This document shows positions 34,352-43,501 of a stretch of DNA of 49,081 nucleotides, in pieces; the first letter of the stretch is position 1; the number at the start of each line of letters is the position of its first letter. This DNA is from Oscillospiraceae bacterium (GTDB taxonomy: Bacteria > Bacillota > Clostridia > Saccharofermentanales > Saccharofermentanaceae), in the NCBI GenBank assembly GCA_900176545.1, contig FWXP01000012.1, positions 1 to 49,081 of the forward strand, read 5' to 3'. Position numbers and translations under genes: made by a program. The notes beneath the pieces were generated by a model, which saw only the letters and a list, made by a program, of their open reading frames with translations, did no database searches and was not told the origin of the DNA.

Positions 34352-35620
34352 TCACCCTAAGATCTCAGTCTCCACTATCCTGCTGTAGGCACGAAGCGCA
34401 TACATGCCGTCGTGAGCCTCTCCGCTGTTCATGCGGGACATCTTGCCGGCCGACGTTATACGTACTACACCGACATCTCCGAGCCTTCTTGCAGTACGGG
34501 CGAAAGTCTCCTTATCGGAAGTAAGTACCGCCGCCGTCTGAAGGTAGTCCTTGTACTTTTTAAGCTCACCTGTCTTGTCGAAGGGGAGCCTCTTTACCCA
34601 TACATTTCGATAGAGATAGGAAAGCTCCAGCGAGCTGTCGTCAGATATTATCACGCTGACGCCGTCTTCTGATATTATCTCGTGTCCGGTATCGTCGCTC
34701 TCGAGCCTTTCGTTATATATGGTGATGGCATTCTTGGCACGCATGCCGTAGCTTACCGAACCAAGCCTTGAGTTAGCTTCCTTAAGACAGGAGAAGAAGC
34801 GCCCTGCTACAGAAGTCTGTTCTTCTTTGCTATCCGTAGCCACGAATATCCCCTGACAGGAAGAGCACAAGAGCTGGTTGGTAACACATATGGATTCAGC
34901 CAGCAAACGAAGATCCTCGTCGCTGCAGTCAGGATATACATAGGCAAAGGAGAGCTTATGTCCCCAGGATATTATCTTCGTATTGGTATTTGCCATGGTC
35001 CTTGCAGCACGGACGGCCATATCCCCTCCCCATACGACTACGGCGTCACTTAGATCAGCCAGGCGCTTTATGTTCTCCGTATCCGTAGAAGGCACATCGA
35101 ATACATAGACGAAGTCCGATATGGAAGGCTGTGCCTTGATAAGCTCAGTAAGAAGCCTTACAGACAATCCGGAGTCACCCATGGGAAGCTTTAAGATATT
35201 TATATTTCCTGCAAGAAGTCCTTCCACTACGCTATAAGCGGGAAGAACATCCACATTACCTGCCGCTATATGAAGGAGCACTCCCAGGGGATACCGTTCC
35301 CTTGTAAAGGATCCGTCTATTACTTTGGTATCGTCAGTAAGCTCTATGGAACATTTATATTCCAGCTTCTCCCTTGTAAACATCCGCGCCATGTCATTAA
35401 ACTGCTCAGAAGATATATTGAATGCCTCGATAAAGGGATCCGTTATCTCAGAGAAATCCCCTGCCATGACGCGCCTTGCGAGCTGATCACACGCATCGAT
35501 GACCGTCGATACATCAAGCTTTCTGCCTTCAGATATAGGTGTATAAAGATCTGTCGGAAGCTTATCCAGGAGCTCATCCTGGGAGCTGTTATCATATACT
35601 TCGCCTCTATAGAGGATCAT
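34352..35620 (-). CDS. Acyl-CoA reductase, LuxC family
   Basis: A 422-residue protein. The LuxC fold reduces an acyl thioester to a fatty aldehyde with NADPH. Seen here: RERYPLGVLLHIAAGNVDVL, LAGNINILKLPMGDSGLSVR, WGGDMAVRAART and the catalytic cysteine region CVTNQLLCSSCQGIFVA. The ATG at 35620 follows GGGAGGA, overlaps the LuxE-like stop by 4 bp (ATGA) and is preferred to the in-frame ATG at 35662. There is no luxAB luciferase in the window, so the aldehyde is not for light. It probably feeds a lipid, alcohol or specialised metabolite pathway (inference). Confidence 0.9.
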   Translation of the reverse strand: MILYRGEVYDNSSQDELLDKLPTDLYTPISEGRKLDVSTVIDACDQLARRVMAGDFSEITDPFIEAFNISSEQFNDMARMFTREKLEYKCSIELTDDTKVIDGSFTRERYPLGVLLHIAAGNVDVLPAYSVVEGLLAGNINILKLPMGDSGLSVRLLTELIKAQPSISDFVYVFDVPSTDTENIKRLADLSDAVVVWGGDMAVRAARTMANTNTKIISWGHKLSFAYVYPDCSDEDLRLLAESICVTNQLLCSSCQGIFVATDSKEEQTSVAGRFFSCLKEANSRLGSVSYGMRAKNAITIYNERLESDDTGHEIISEDGVSVIISDDSSLELSYLYRNVWVKRLPFDKTGELKKYKDYLQTAAVLTSDKETFARTARRLGDVGVVRITSAGKMSRMNSGEAHDGMYALRAYSRIVETEILG

Positions 35621-36735
35621 GACTTTCCTCCCTTCAGATACTCGTCGGCACCTGCGGCACATGTGACTATATCGCCTATACCTACGCGGCCTATTATCTC
35701 AAGCCAGGGAGACTTCGCGCCGCAAGGACATTCTTCCGAATGCAGTACCCCGAGGTCGTCCGTCATTATGCTGGTAACGGGAGTCGCGTGCATCATGGGT
35801 GTCATGAGATTCACAAGTCCCGGCTGCCCGTCAGGAAGCGGAAGGAAAGTATCCGGATCTCTTATTACCACCCTGCTGTAGACAGGAACATGGAAGTGGT
35901 GACACTTGCAGTCAGTATAAAGGATCGGATGCTCTACGGCTCCGAAGAATTCCACTATATGGTCCTCGTCTATATCAAGGACTTCCTTCACAAGCGAATA
36001 GAAATCCTCCTTTTCCACCTTCTCCGTATAGAACTGCTTCCAGCCTCCGCCTAATGTCACCATAGAACCCTTGGGCATCTTATACTTTATCCCCTTGGCC
36101 TTCATGTCGCGAAGTAGGAAGTATGTATATGCGGGAAAGCCGATGGTCCTCATGGGAAGCTTAGACTTCGAAGCCTTCTCCATAGCCTTGAGAACACGAT
36201 CCCAGGAAAGCTTATAGCCCGAAGAAGTATTCTCCAGGGCAAATGTCCTGCCGGCCGCAGGAGCAAAGAAAGTAAAGCCCAGCGCCGTCTTACTTACGGC
36301 AGTCTGATTGGACTTGGTGGGCTGATATCCGAATATTATGTAGTTTACGGGCTTTATGGACCACAGCTTATGGTACCTTCCTACGTTTATCACCATCCTG
36401 GCGCCGTCGGTTATGGTCTTCATATCAAGGCTCACGCGGCTCATCCTGCCGCTGGTGCCCGAAGACGTAGCCTTTATAAGCTGCTTCCTCTTCGGCACGC
36501 TCTGAAGGTCGTGGTGCTTTAAGTAGAGCGTAGGTATAAAAGGTATCTTTACGACATCGTCAAAGGAGGATATCGCCTTAGGGTCGAACGAGAACTTATC
36601 AAGTATCTCCCTGTATCCTTCGCAGTTGCCATAGTGGTGGATACAGTTCTCCTTCATGGCCTGCACGAAAAGCTCCTGACTGCCTTCCGTATCGTAGATA
36701 TCCTTGTATGAGAAAAGCCGGGTAGTAAAGCCCAT
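35617..36735 (-). CDS. Acyl-protein synthetase, LuxE family
   Basis: A 372-residue protein. LuxE activates a fatty acid with ATP, holds it on a C-terminal cysteine and hands it to LuxC. Seen here: the adenylation loop KATSSGTSGRMSRV, IFGYQPT, MVTLGGGWK and a C-terminal GDIVTCAAGADEY, with Cys359 fourteen residues from the end, as in luminous bacteria. A Cys/His set (CKCHH and CPCGAK) near 275-340 could bind metal. It overlaps luxC-like by 4 bp and follows the ferredoxin gene by 9 nt: one operon. Confidence 0.9.
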   Translation of the reverse strand: MGFTTRLFSYKDIYDTEGSQELFVQAMKENCIHHYGNCEGYREILDKFSFDPKAISSFDDVVKIPFIPTLYLKHHDLQSVPKRKQLIKATSSGTSGRMSRVSLDMKTITDGARMVINVGRYHKLWSIKPVNYIIFGYQPTKSNQTAVSKTALGFTFFAPAAGRTFALENTSSGYKLSWDRVLKAMEKASKSKLPMRTIGFPAYTYFLLRDMKAKGIKYKMPKGSMVTLGGGWKQFYTEKVEKEDFYSLVKEVLDIDEDHIVEFFGAVEHPILYTDCKCHHFHVPVYSRVVIRDPDTFLPLPDGQPGLVNLMTPMMHATPVTSIMTDDLGVLHSEECPCGAKSPWLEIIGRVGIGDIVTCAAGADEYLKGGKS

Positions 36736-36744
36736 AAGAAAAGC

Positions 36745-36939
36745 TTATCTTGCCATTATCTCCGAGATAGCATCCATGATCTTATCATGGCATCCGCCGC
36801 ATCCCGTGGAGCAGTGTGTCATAGCCTGGACCGCATCGAAGGACTCCTGTACGTCAGAGAACTTCTCATGCTTGTTAAGAGCATCCTCTACATCGAAATA
36901 AGTAACGTTCATGCAGTTGCAGATAGTGTAATTTTCCAT
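36745..36939 (-). CDS. BFD-like [2Fe-2S] ferredoxin domain protein
   Basis: A 64-residue protein. It has CNC at residues 7-9 and CSTGCGGC at 43-50, the cysteine pattern of bacterioferritin-associated ferredoxin-type [2Fe-2S] domains (as in NifU and NirB). The start at 36939 follows GGAGG; a longer reading frame from 37095 is unsupported. It is the first gene of the operon with luxE- and luxC-like genes. It may pass electrons in that pathway, or simply be co-transcribed. A hairpin with 7-bp arms (36963-36969/36977-36983) stands in its leader. Confidence 0.85.
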   Translation of the reverse strand: MENYTICNCMNVTYFDVEDALNKHEKFSDVQESFDAVQAMTHCSTGCGGCHDKIMDAISEIMAR

Positions 36940-36962
36940 AAGGACCTCCATAAGCCATCTGT

Positions 36963-37005
36963 AACATCCTATTGTCGGATGTTTTTGATATATGCTTAGA
37001 TTATA
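36963..37005 (-). promoter_or_regulatory. Leader hairpin and -10 box of the BFD-LuxE-LuxC operon
   Basis: A minus-strand TATAAT lies at 37000-37005. Downstream of the expected start is AACATCC/GGATGTT, a 7-bp palindrome with a 7-nt loop (36963-36983). No good -35 box was found. The palindrome may be an operator or a leader structure. The rest of the 255-nt gap to the peptidase gene at 37195 shows no gene. Confidence 0.4.
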
Positions 37006-37194
37006 CAGAAGAGAATAGCCCTTAAACACCCGATAAAATCTAGTAAATTGGCAATTTGAACAATAATCATTCGGATATTTCCTAATATCTGCCAAATGTA
37101 AAATCTATTTGTCATGATAATCTTATATGTATGTTTGACCTGTCCGATCCGGCGCGGTCCTACACTCAGAAAAGAAGGAGCAAAAGGAGTCACT

Positions 37195-37908
37195 ATGAAA
37201 CTGTTTTTAACATCGAATCCCTTTCTGCCCGACGGCAGGATCAACGACGAGAACGAATTCCTCTGGAATATCAAGTACAGCCTTCCCTATGAGACGAATG
37301 CTCTCTACATATCATCTTCCTACAAGGATGCAATGACCAACGACAGAGAAGCAAGCAGGATCAAGGATGCCTTTAACTCCAACGGAATATTCTTCAGGAC
37401 AATGGATGTATTGGACTACCGTACTGCTTCCATGAAGGACGATGAGATCAAGGCACATAACTTCATAATCATCGCTGACGGTCACGTACCTACACAGAGC
37501 GACTTCATGAGGATCATCGGCCTTAAGAGAAAGCTCCAGGGCTACGACGGCACCATAATGGCTATCGGTACAGGTGCCATGAATGCCGCTGAGGAAGCAT
37601 ATATCCTCCCTCAGCTCGAAGGCGAGGCAATGAATAACGAGTTCATGAGATTTACCGAAGGACTCGGCCTTACAAAGACACAGGTCATCCCTCACTACGA
37701 TACTACTATCGTTAAGAATGTGGACGGATTATCCATTCGCGACCGTATCCTCTTCGACAGCAAGCACAGAAAGTTCTTAGGCCTTCCCGACGGCAGCTAT
37801 CTCATGAGTACAGACGGCGTAGAACTCATCTACGGCAGATACTACAAGATCGCAGATCGCCAGACCACCATGGAAGACGCAGGATTCCTGGCTAAGGCTT
37901 TTGCCTGA
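37195..37908 (+). CDS. Peptidase S51-like / type 1 glutamine amidotransferase-like protein
   Basis: A 237-residue protein. It has the fold pattern of peptidase E relatives: KLFLTSNPF at the start, NFIIIADGHVPTQSDFMRII, then MNAAEEAYILPQLEGEA, FTEGLGLTKTQVIPHYD and FLGLPDGSYLM. In active relatives the nucleophile elbow reads G.SAG; here the corresponding residues are AIGTG, so the serine is a glycine and hydrolysis is doubtful. The start at 37195 follows AAAGGAG; the upstream in-frame ATG at 37114 is less well placed. Monocistronic, with a terminator shared with the convergent lepA. Confidence 0.8.
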   Translation: MKLFLTSNPFLPDGRINDENEFLWNIKYSLPYETNALYISSSYKDAMTNDREASRIKDAFNSNGIFFRTMDVLDYRTASMKDDEIKAHNFIIIADGHVPTQSDFMRIIGLKRKLQGYDGTIMAIGTGAMNAAEEAYILPQLEGEAMNNEFMRFTEGLGLTKTQVIPHYDTTIVKNVDGLSIRDRILFDSKHRKFLGLPDGSYLMSTDGVELIYGRYYKIADRQTTMEDAGFLAKAFA

Positions 37909-37939
37909 TAGAAGTATCGACATAGAAAGCAGCAAACAA

Positions 37940-37977
37940 AAACGACGATCCTTCATACAAGGGTCGTCGTTTGTTAT
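37940..37977. terminator. Bidirectional terminator between the S51-like gene and lepA
   Basis: Arms 37940-37953 and 37959-37972 form a 14-bp stem (one G-U pair) with a CATAC loop. U-rich tails follow on both strands (TTTGTTAT on plus, TTTTTGTTTG on minus), so it can serve both convergent genes. Confidence 0.9.
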
Positions 37978-37994
37978 ATCTGAACTTATCTTTA

Positions 37995-39803
37995 TCACTC
38001 TTCGTCGAGCTTCAGAACGCTCATGAATGCTTCCTGAGGTACATTTACCGAACCTACCTGACGCATTCTCTTCTTACCTTCCTTCTGCTTCTCAAGAAGC
38101 TTCTTCTTACGTGTGATATCACCACCGTAACACTTGGCAAGAACGTCCTTACGGAATGCTCTAATGGTCTCTCTGGCGATTACCTTTCCGCCGATACAAG
38201 CCTGAATCGGGACTTCGAACTGCTGCCTTGGGATATTCTCCTTGAGCTTTTCTGCCATACGGCGTCCTCTTGCATATGCCTTATCGGCATGTACTATGAA
38301 GGACAATGCGTCTACGGGATCACCGTTTAAGAGGATATCCAACTTCACGAGCTTGGATCTCTCATATCCTGCCATCTCATAGTCGAGGGAAGCATAGCCT
38401 CTTGTCCTTGACTTCAGTGCATCGAAGAAGTCGTAGATTATCTCGTTTAACGGCATCCTGTAGTGGAGCATGACTCTCTTGTCGTCAAGGTACTTCATGT
38501 CCTTATACTCGCCTCTTCTGTCCTGGCAAAGCTCCATGATATTTCCTACATAGTCCTTGGGGAGCATTATCGTACAGTTGACCACAGGCTCTTCCATATA
38601 CTCTATCTCGGATACATCTGGAAGGTTCGTGGGGTTATCTACCTCCACCATGGTACCGTCCGTCTTATATACCTTGTAGATAACGGAAGGTGCCGTAGAG
38701 ATAAGGTCGAGGTTGAATTCCCTTTCGAGCCTCTCCTGAATTACTTCGTAGTGAAGAAGTCCTAAGAAGCCGCATCTGAAGCCGAAGCCCAGAGCCGCTG
38801 ATGTCTCTGCCTCAAAGGACAAAGCCGCATCGTTAAGGCGAAGCTTCTCAAGAGCGTCACGAAGGTCTCCGTACTTGGCACCGTCTACGGGGTAGATACC
38901 GCAAAATACCATCTGCTGGATGCTCTTATAACCCGAGAGAGGCTCTGCCGCAGGTGTCTCCGCAAGAGTTACGGTGTCACCCGGAGCCGTATCGGATACG
39001 TTCTTAATAGAAGCGCAGATGTATCCTACTTCACCCGTTAACAGGCAATCGGAAGGAACATATTCACCCGGGTGGAAATAACCGAGCTCTGTTATAACGA
39101 ACTCCTTACCCGTATGCATCATGCGGATCTTATCGCCCATCTTAACGGAGCCTTCCTTGATCCTTACAGATACGATAACACCCTTGTAGGAGTCGTACTT
39201 GGAATCGAATATAAGTGCACGAAGGGGCTTGTCCTCATCACCTGAAGGTGCGGGAAGATACTGTATTATCCCCTCCAATACATCGTCGATACCGATATCG
39301 TTCTTAGCGGAGATACAAGGCGCATAGGAAGCTTCAAGTCCGATGTCGTCCTCTATCTCACTTCGAACCTCCTCGGGACGAGCCGAAGGAAGGTCGATCT
39401 TATTTATTACCGGAAGTATCTCAAGGTCGCTGTCAACCGCGAGATACGCATTGGCAAGGGTCTGTGCCTCTACGCCCTGAGCAGCATCTACTATAAGTAT
39501 CGCGCCGTCACAAGCTGCAAGGGACCTGGATACCTCATAGTTGAAGTCAACGTGACCGGGAGTGTCTATAAGGTTCAGGATATATTCATTGCCGTCCTGC
39601 GCCTTATATGCCATCCTCGTAGCCTGAGACTTGATCGTGATGCCCCTCTCACGCTCGATATCCATGTTATCCAAGATCTGCGCCTGCATCTCCCTCTTCT
39701 CGACAACACCCGTATGCTCGATAAGACGGTCGGCAAGAGTAGACTTACCGTGGTCGATGTGCGCAATTATACAAAAGTTCCTTATGTGTTCCTGTCTTTC
39801 CAT
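37995..39803 (-). CDS. lepA: Elongation factor 4 (LepA) GTPase
   Basis: A 602-residue translational GTPase of normal length. G1 is [13 protein letters not shown] (14-26), the switch region holds [11 protein letters not shown]3 is DTPGHVDF, G4 is NKID. The signature EF4 C-terminal domain is complete ([20 protein letters not shown]). LepA acts on ribosomes stalled or mispositioned during elongation, under ionic or cold stress. It is the second gene of a two-gene operon with signal peptidase I (25-nt gap), an arrangement also seen in E. coli (lepA-lepB order reversed). It is a good housekeeping anchor for phylogeny. Confidence 0.98.
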   Translation of the reverse strand: MERQEHIRNFCIIAHIDHGKSTLADRLIEHTGVVEKREMQAQILDNMDIERERGITIKSQATRMAYKAQDGNEYILNLIDTPGHVDFNYEVSRSLAACDGAILIVDAAQGVEAQTLANAYLAVDSDLEILPVINKIDLPSARPEEVRSEIEDDIGLEASYAPCISAKNDIGIDDVLEGIIQYLPAPSGDEDKPLRALIFDSKYDSYKGVIVSVRIKEGSVKMGDKIRMMHTGKEFVITELGYFHPGEYVPSDCLLTGEVGYICASIKNVSDTAPGDTVTLAETPAAEPLSGYKSIQQMVFCGIYPVDGAKYGDLRDALEKLRLNDAALSFEAETSAALGFGFRCGFLGLLHYEVIQERLEREFNLDLISTAPSVIYKVYKTDGTMVEVDNPTNLPDVSEIEYMEEPVVNCTIMLPKDYVGNIMELCQDRRGEYKDMKYLDDKRVMLHYRMPLNEIIYDFFDALKSRTRGYASLDYEMAGYERSKLVKLDILLNGDPVDALSFIVHADKAYARGRRMAEKLKENIPRQQFEVPIQACIGGKVIARETIRAFRKDVLAKCYGGDITRKKKLLEKQKEGKKRMRQVGSVNVPQEAFMSVLKLDEE

Positions 39804-39828
39804 TAATACCCCATCTATGTGTTCTTTA

Positions 39829-40614
39829 TTACTTGAGCAAGCCGAGATGCTCGAAAGGATATATGCATACGATGGCCGTACCCTTGATCCTGTCGTCAGA
39901 GAAAGGACCTAACACCCTGCTGTCCTTACTTACGGAACGGTTATCGCCGAGGCAGTAGTACTCGTTCTCGCCGAGTGTTATCTCATCGTAACCCTTCTCG
40001 ATACCGATGTTCATCATAAGTGTCTGGACGCTCTCGTCAAGGTAAGGCTCTTCCAGGAGCATGAACTCCTCAGATCCTACTTCCTTGATATATACGTGTC
40101 CGTCTGCGATCCTTACGGTCTCGCCGGGAAGGCCGATCACCCTCTTGATCAGGTACTCCTCCCTGTCATATCCTTCCATATCCTCACCGTCTAAGATGAC
40201 GATATCGCCTCTGTGGTAATTATGGGTATACGTAGGTATCTTGAGCGTATATACCATATCACCGCTATAAAGCGTAGGCTTCATGGAATCTCCGTACACG
40301 TTATCCCTCTGGATGACGAATACCACCAGGAATACTCCGACGAGCACACCGATCGCTATAGTCCTGACCCAGGAGAATACCTCCTTCAGGATCTCGTTCC
40401 TGCCATCCTTCTTAGCCGGCTCTTCCGTTATCAGCTCTTCCGGCAGCTTCTCTTCCCTTATCTCCTCATTCTTATCGTCCCCGAAGAGCACTGATACGGG
40501 CTCTTCCACGGGCGCTGCGGAAGACACGGGAGACTCATCGCCGAATGAGAACTCATCAGCCTTGAACTCCGTTATCTCCTCATCAGAGAAGTTGTTAATA
40601 TCATTCTCGTTCAC
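39829..40614 (-). CDS. lepB: Signal peptidase I
   Basis: A 261-residue membrane protease that removes signal peptides from exported proteins. An acidic cytoplasmic N terminus (1-70) precedes one membrane span (about 82-102). The catalytic Ser110 is in GDSMKPTL and Lys157 in [12 protein letters not shown]; the box [15 protein letters not shown] follows. The ATG at 40614 has an AGGGATT-type site upstream. It is upstream of lepA with a 25-nt gap. The acidic N-terminal extension is longer than in Bacillus SipS. Confidence 0.97.
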   Translation of the reverse strand: MNENDINNFSDEEITEFKADEFSFGDESPVSSAAPVEEPVSVLFGDDKNEEIREEKLPEELITEEPAKKDGRNEILKEVFSWVRTIAIGVLVGVFLVVFVIQRDNVYGDSMKPTLYSGDMVYTLKIPTYTHNYHRGDIVILDGEDMEGYDREEYLIKRVIGLPGETVRIADGHVYIKEVGSEEFMLLEEPYLDESVQTLMMNIGIEKGYDEITLGENEYYCLGDNRSVSKDSRVLGPFSDDRIKGTAIVCIYPFEHLGLLK

Positions 40615-40731
40615 TTAAAATCCCTCATTTTCAAATAATCGCACTATATTCTAACACTTCAGGACCGATATTTGTATCATAAATGAGGCACATCCTAATG
40701 AGCCTTGATCCCGCCGTGAAGAGCCAAAATA

Positions 40732-40778
40732 CTACACTACACCCTACAATCAGGGTCAAAGTGTAGGGTGTGATGTAG
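40732..40778. repeat. Long imperfect inverted repeat
   Basis: Arms 40732-40748 and 40762-40778 are 17 nt long with a two-base mismatch and a 13-nt loop; the core is TACACCCTACA/TGTAGGGTGTG. It lies between lepB and the Rpn-like fragment. It has no U-tract on either strand, so it looks more like a mobile-element end or remnant than a terminator. Confidence 0.5.
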
Positions 40779-40822
40779 AATTACGAGCAGATGCCTCCGA
40801 CGGGGTTTATAATATAAGGGAA

Positions 40823-41146
40823 ATGACAGAGCTCATAACCAATACCTTAGACAAAGACAAAAGTCCGCAAGAAGTCAAAGAATATCTAAGGATAAAGCAT
40901 AATATAGTGATAGGAAGAGATCTCGAGGAGGATATAGATTGTATGTGTAATTTTGCAGATGTTATAGAAGAAAGAGGTATTATCAAGGGACGCGCAGAAG
41001 GTCTCGAGCAGGGCGCTCAGCAGAACAAGCTGGACAATGCTCTCCGATTGATAGCTAACGGCAAATTATCTCTGGAGGATATTGCTTCTTGCACCGATCT
41101 TCCACTCGAGAAAGTACAGGAGCTGGCAGCGGGCAAGTCTGCGTAA
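40823..41146 (+). pseudogene. Rpn/PD-(D/E)xK-type nuclease, C-terminal fragment
   Basis: A 107-residue reading frame. CMCNFADVIEERGIIKGRAE followed by GLEQG and a helical tail ending in a small LEDIASCTDLPLEKVQEL helix pair is characteristic of the C-terminal region of Rpn-family recombination-promoting nucleases (annotated as putative transposase). The nuclease domain that should precede it is missing. The start codon has AAGGG only 3 nt upstream, which is poor. This is likely a decayed remnant. A strong terminator follows at 41170-41206. Confidence 0.6.
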
Positions 41147-41169
41147 CGCTTAGGATAATGATATAGATC

Positions 41170-41206
41170 GACCCGCCCTGTCAAAGGATAAGGCGGGTCT
41201 TTTTTG
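41170..41206 (+). terminator. Terminator after the Rpn-like fragment
   Basis: GACCCGCC (41170-41177) and GGCGGGTC (41192-41199) form an 8-bp stem, followed at once by six T residues. It would end transcription from the fragment and isolate the membrane-protein cluster downstream. Confidence 0.9.
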
Positions 41207-41348
41207 CCTGTTTGCCAAGGATAACAATTGCGAGCATATAAAGATTCATCCGATTTATGCATATCATCGTATGAGAATATCTTGAATATAAATATCAAAT
41301 ATCATTATACTTTATATCAATGATAGGGGTTCAGAGGGGTAGTTTTAT

Positions 41349-41969
41349 ATGAAGAAGTTTTACAGGGTCATGTTGATCTTGTTTGCGATCCATTTCGCAG
41401 TTGCGTTGACTGTAGGGATAGTCTTCCTGATCAAATACAGGGCGATCCCCGAAGCAGGCGGATATGTGCTCACAGACGAGTTCATCAGAAGTGATTGTAC
41501 AAGGAGCGTATATCTTCTTCACTATTGGCTCAGCTATCTTTCTGCGTTTATCGGATCGATCGGCATACTTACCGAAGTGTTAAGCATACGTTTTGCCGGA
41601 ATCCCGAGGAGAAACAGACCACGAACAAGCTTACAGATCAGAAGAGAACACAGAGCACGCTTCAGATCTGTCATAACTCCGATAGCGATGCTGATACTCT
41701 CAGTATTCGTTTTTATCATCCCTTGGGCAGATACCTTGGCATTGCTTACCCAAGAACCAAACATCATTAGATGCGAGGTCGAGAGCAAGTACGAAGAGGA
41801 GAGCCGCGACGGTAAAGCAAGATACTACATCGTCTATGTCAGTGGCAGACGTACAAAAGTATCCAGGACAGCGTACGATGCAGCCGATCCGGGCAATCAG
41901 TACTATCTGGTGTATTACGGGAATAAACACATAAAGACCTACGATGCTTCGGTATACGCTTTACCGTAA
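41349..41969 (+). CDS. Tandem membrane protein family, copy 1
   Basis: A 206-residue protein with three predicted membrane spans (about 5-29, 58-78, 108-130) and a C-terminal soluble domain of about 75 residues. It is homologous to the next three genes. Shared features are a GYVLT..(F/Y)(I/V)..(D/Y)C.(R/K) block after span 1, a TNEP-like motif (TQEPNI) after span 3, a YY(I/F)(V/K) beta strand and a C terminus of YYLVYYGNKHIKTYDASVYA type. It is the most divergent copy. AGAGGGG lies upstream. Function is unknown; no family recognised. Confidence 0.7.
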   Translation: MKKFYRVMLILFAIHFAVALTVGIVFLIKYRAIPEAGGYVLTDEFIRSDCTRSVYLLHYWLSYLSAFIGSIGILTEVLSIRFAGIPRRNRPRTSLQIRREHRARFRSVITPIAMLILSVFVFIIPWADTLALLTQEPNIIRCEVESKYEEESRDGKARYYIVYVSGRRTKVSRTAYDAADPGNQYYLVYYGNKHIKTYDASVYALP

Positions 41970-41995
41970 TAACAGAATAAGGGAGGAAATGATAT

Positions 41996-42613
41996 ATGAT
42001 ACTTTATTCAGACAAAGGCAAGGAAGTCTATGACGATAACATAAACAGTGCTCCTAAGTACTGGCACATTATCGTCTTTGCAATATTGATGGTTCTCTTC
42101 GCAGGCATAGGAATATACTTCATCATGAAGTTCAGATCTTATGACAACATCACTGGCTATGTACTTACAACAGAATATGTCAGCAGCTATTGTCGTAAGA
42201 CTGCATGCGTGCAGCAGGGTATGTTTTCGTGTGTAGCTTCTCTCATGATGTTCTTTACGATAGCCTCTGAGTTCAGTAAGCGCAGCAGAGCAAGAAGAGC
42301 AGGAGGAAAAGCTCTTGCGATCTACGTGGCGGGCACGATCCTTATATGTCTTATCCTCACGGGATATCCTGCTATAAAGACTTACAAGGTAATGACCAAC
42401 GAACCGGAGATAAGCACAGCACAGATAACGGATATGTACGAAAGAAGAGGCAGGAGCACGAGCTACTACTTCAAGTTCTCAGACGGTTCCAACCTGAGTG
42501 TATCCTACAATGAATACAGTAATGCAAATTGCGGCGATACATATTACATCGCATACTTCGGCGGCAAGGCAGTAAAATGCTTCAACCCGTATACCTATTC
42601 CCTGCCGGAGTAA
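41996..42613 (+). CDS. Tandem membrane protein family, copy 2
   Basis: A 205-residue membrane protein. After the first span it has GYVLTTEYVSSYCRKTACVQ; after the last span, TNEPEISTAQITDMYERRGR; then YYFKFSDGSNLSVSYNEYSN and GDTYYIAYFGGKAVKCF. AGGGAGG precedes the start at 41996. It lies 26 nt downstream of copy 1, so the four copies are probably one operon. The paired Cys of YC...C could form a disulfide outside the cell. Confidence 0.72.
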   Translation: MILYSDKGKEVYDDNINSAPKYWHIIVFAILMVLFAGIGIYFIMKFRSYDNITGYVLTTEYVSSYCRKTACVQQGMFSCVASLMMFFTIASEFSKRSRARRAGGKALAIYVAGTILICLILTGYPAIKTYKVMTNEPEISTAQITDMYERRGRSTSYYFKFSDGSNLSVSYNEYSNANCGDTYYIAYFGGKAVKCFNPYTYSLPE

Positions 42614-42632
42614 GAAAAGAGTAAACAGACAA

Positions 42633-43481
42633 ATGAACTACTACACTATAGAAGATGAGATGACAGTCTTCGACAATACCGAAGAAAAGAAGGAGATAAA
42701 GAACAAGAAAAAGAAAAAACTCGTTCGCATCATCCTTACGATACTGCTTGTCATCTTCGCGATACTTGGAATATGCTTCCTGTTGCAAGCACTATTCTAT
42801 GACCACACCGTGGGATATACACTCACCAACAAATACGTCCGGAACTACTGCCGCAGGTCTCAATGCCTGAGGCAAGGAGTCTTCATCCTTCACTTAGCGG
42901 TCCTCATGCTGACAGCGATCATCTATACCCGCACAAAGATAGATAATGATCCCCGAAACATCGAGCCGAAGTTATTCGTATTTTTAGCGGCTATAGCAAT
43001 AACAGGGATTTCCTTTACTTGTATATTCACAGGAGATTACTGTCCTATAGTTGTTCATCATGTGGTGCGCGGATTCATGATCTTGCTGACAGCTATTTGT
43101 ATTCTGGCCTACAACCTGGTCTATAACCTTGATCGCTACGCTGCGAAAAGCATCGTCATGTACCTTATAGCTATAGTAATATTAGGATCATCCTTCACAG
43201 GTATATCCGCACATAAGACATATAAAGTGCTCACTAACGAACCGACAGTAGAAGCTGTTACAATAAAGGAAAAGTATTTCACCCACCACAAAAGCTCCGG
43301 TACACACTACTACTTCAGCTTCTCTAACAGTCGCAGGACCGGAGTATCAAAAAGAGAGTTCTATCAGGCACATGTCGGAGAAGAATACTACATAGCCTAC
43401 TATGAGAGCACGATCGCCGGCTGGGACAACACATATGTATATAAATTCGATGCAGATACCTATTCGCTGCCGGATTATTAG
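42633..43481 (+). CDS. Tandem membrane protein family, copy 3 (long form)
   Basis: A 282-residue membrane protein, longer than its neighbours by about 75 residues because it has extra membrane segments in the middle (six in total, by eye). Family marks are kept: GYTLTNKYVRNYCRRSQCLR, LTNEPTVEAVTIKEKY, YYFSFSNSRRTGVSKREFYQ and GEEYYIAYYES followed by YKFDADTYSLP. A basic Lys-rich cytoplasmic stretch precedes span 1. No strong Shine-Dalgarno sequence is obvious (AAGAAAAGAG, then ATG some bases later). Function is unknown. Confidence 0.7.
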   Translation: MNYYTIEDEMTVFDNTEEKKEIKNKKKKKLVRIILTILLVIFAILGICFLLQALFYDHTVGYTLTNKYVRNYCRRSQCLRQGVFILHLAVLMLTAIIYTRTKIDNDPRNIEPKLFVFLAAIAITGISFTCIFTGDYCPIVVHHVVRGFMILLTAICILAYNLVYNLDRYAAKSIVMYLIAIVILGSSFTGISAHKTYKVLTNEPTVEAVTIKEKYFTHHKSSGTHYYFSFSNSRRTGVSKREFYQAHVGEEYYIAYYESTIAGWDNTYVYKFDADTYSLPDY

Positions 43482-43501
43482 AGAAAGTAGTAAAGATAAA
43501 C

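Noticed and set aside
34352..36939. Bioluminescence (lux) locus
   Set aside because: LuxC and LuxE relatives are present but no luxA, luxB or luxD is in the window, so light production is unsupported.
37095..37194. Upstream extensions of the BFD gene (to 37095) and the S51-like gene (from 37114)
   Set aside because: Good ribosome sites are present at 36939 and 37195, and the extensions have no family match.
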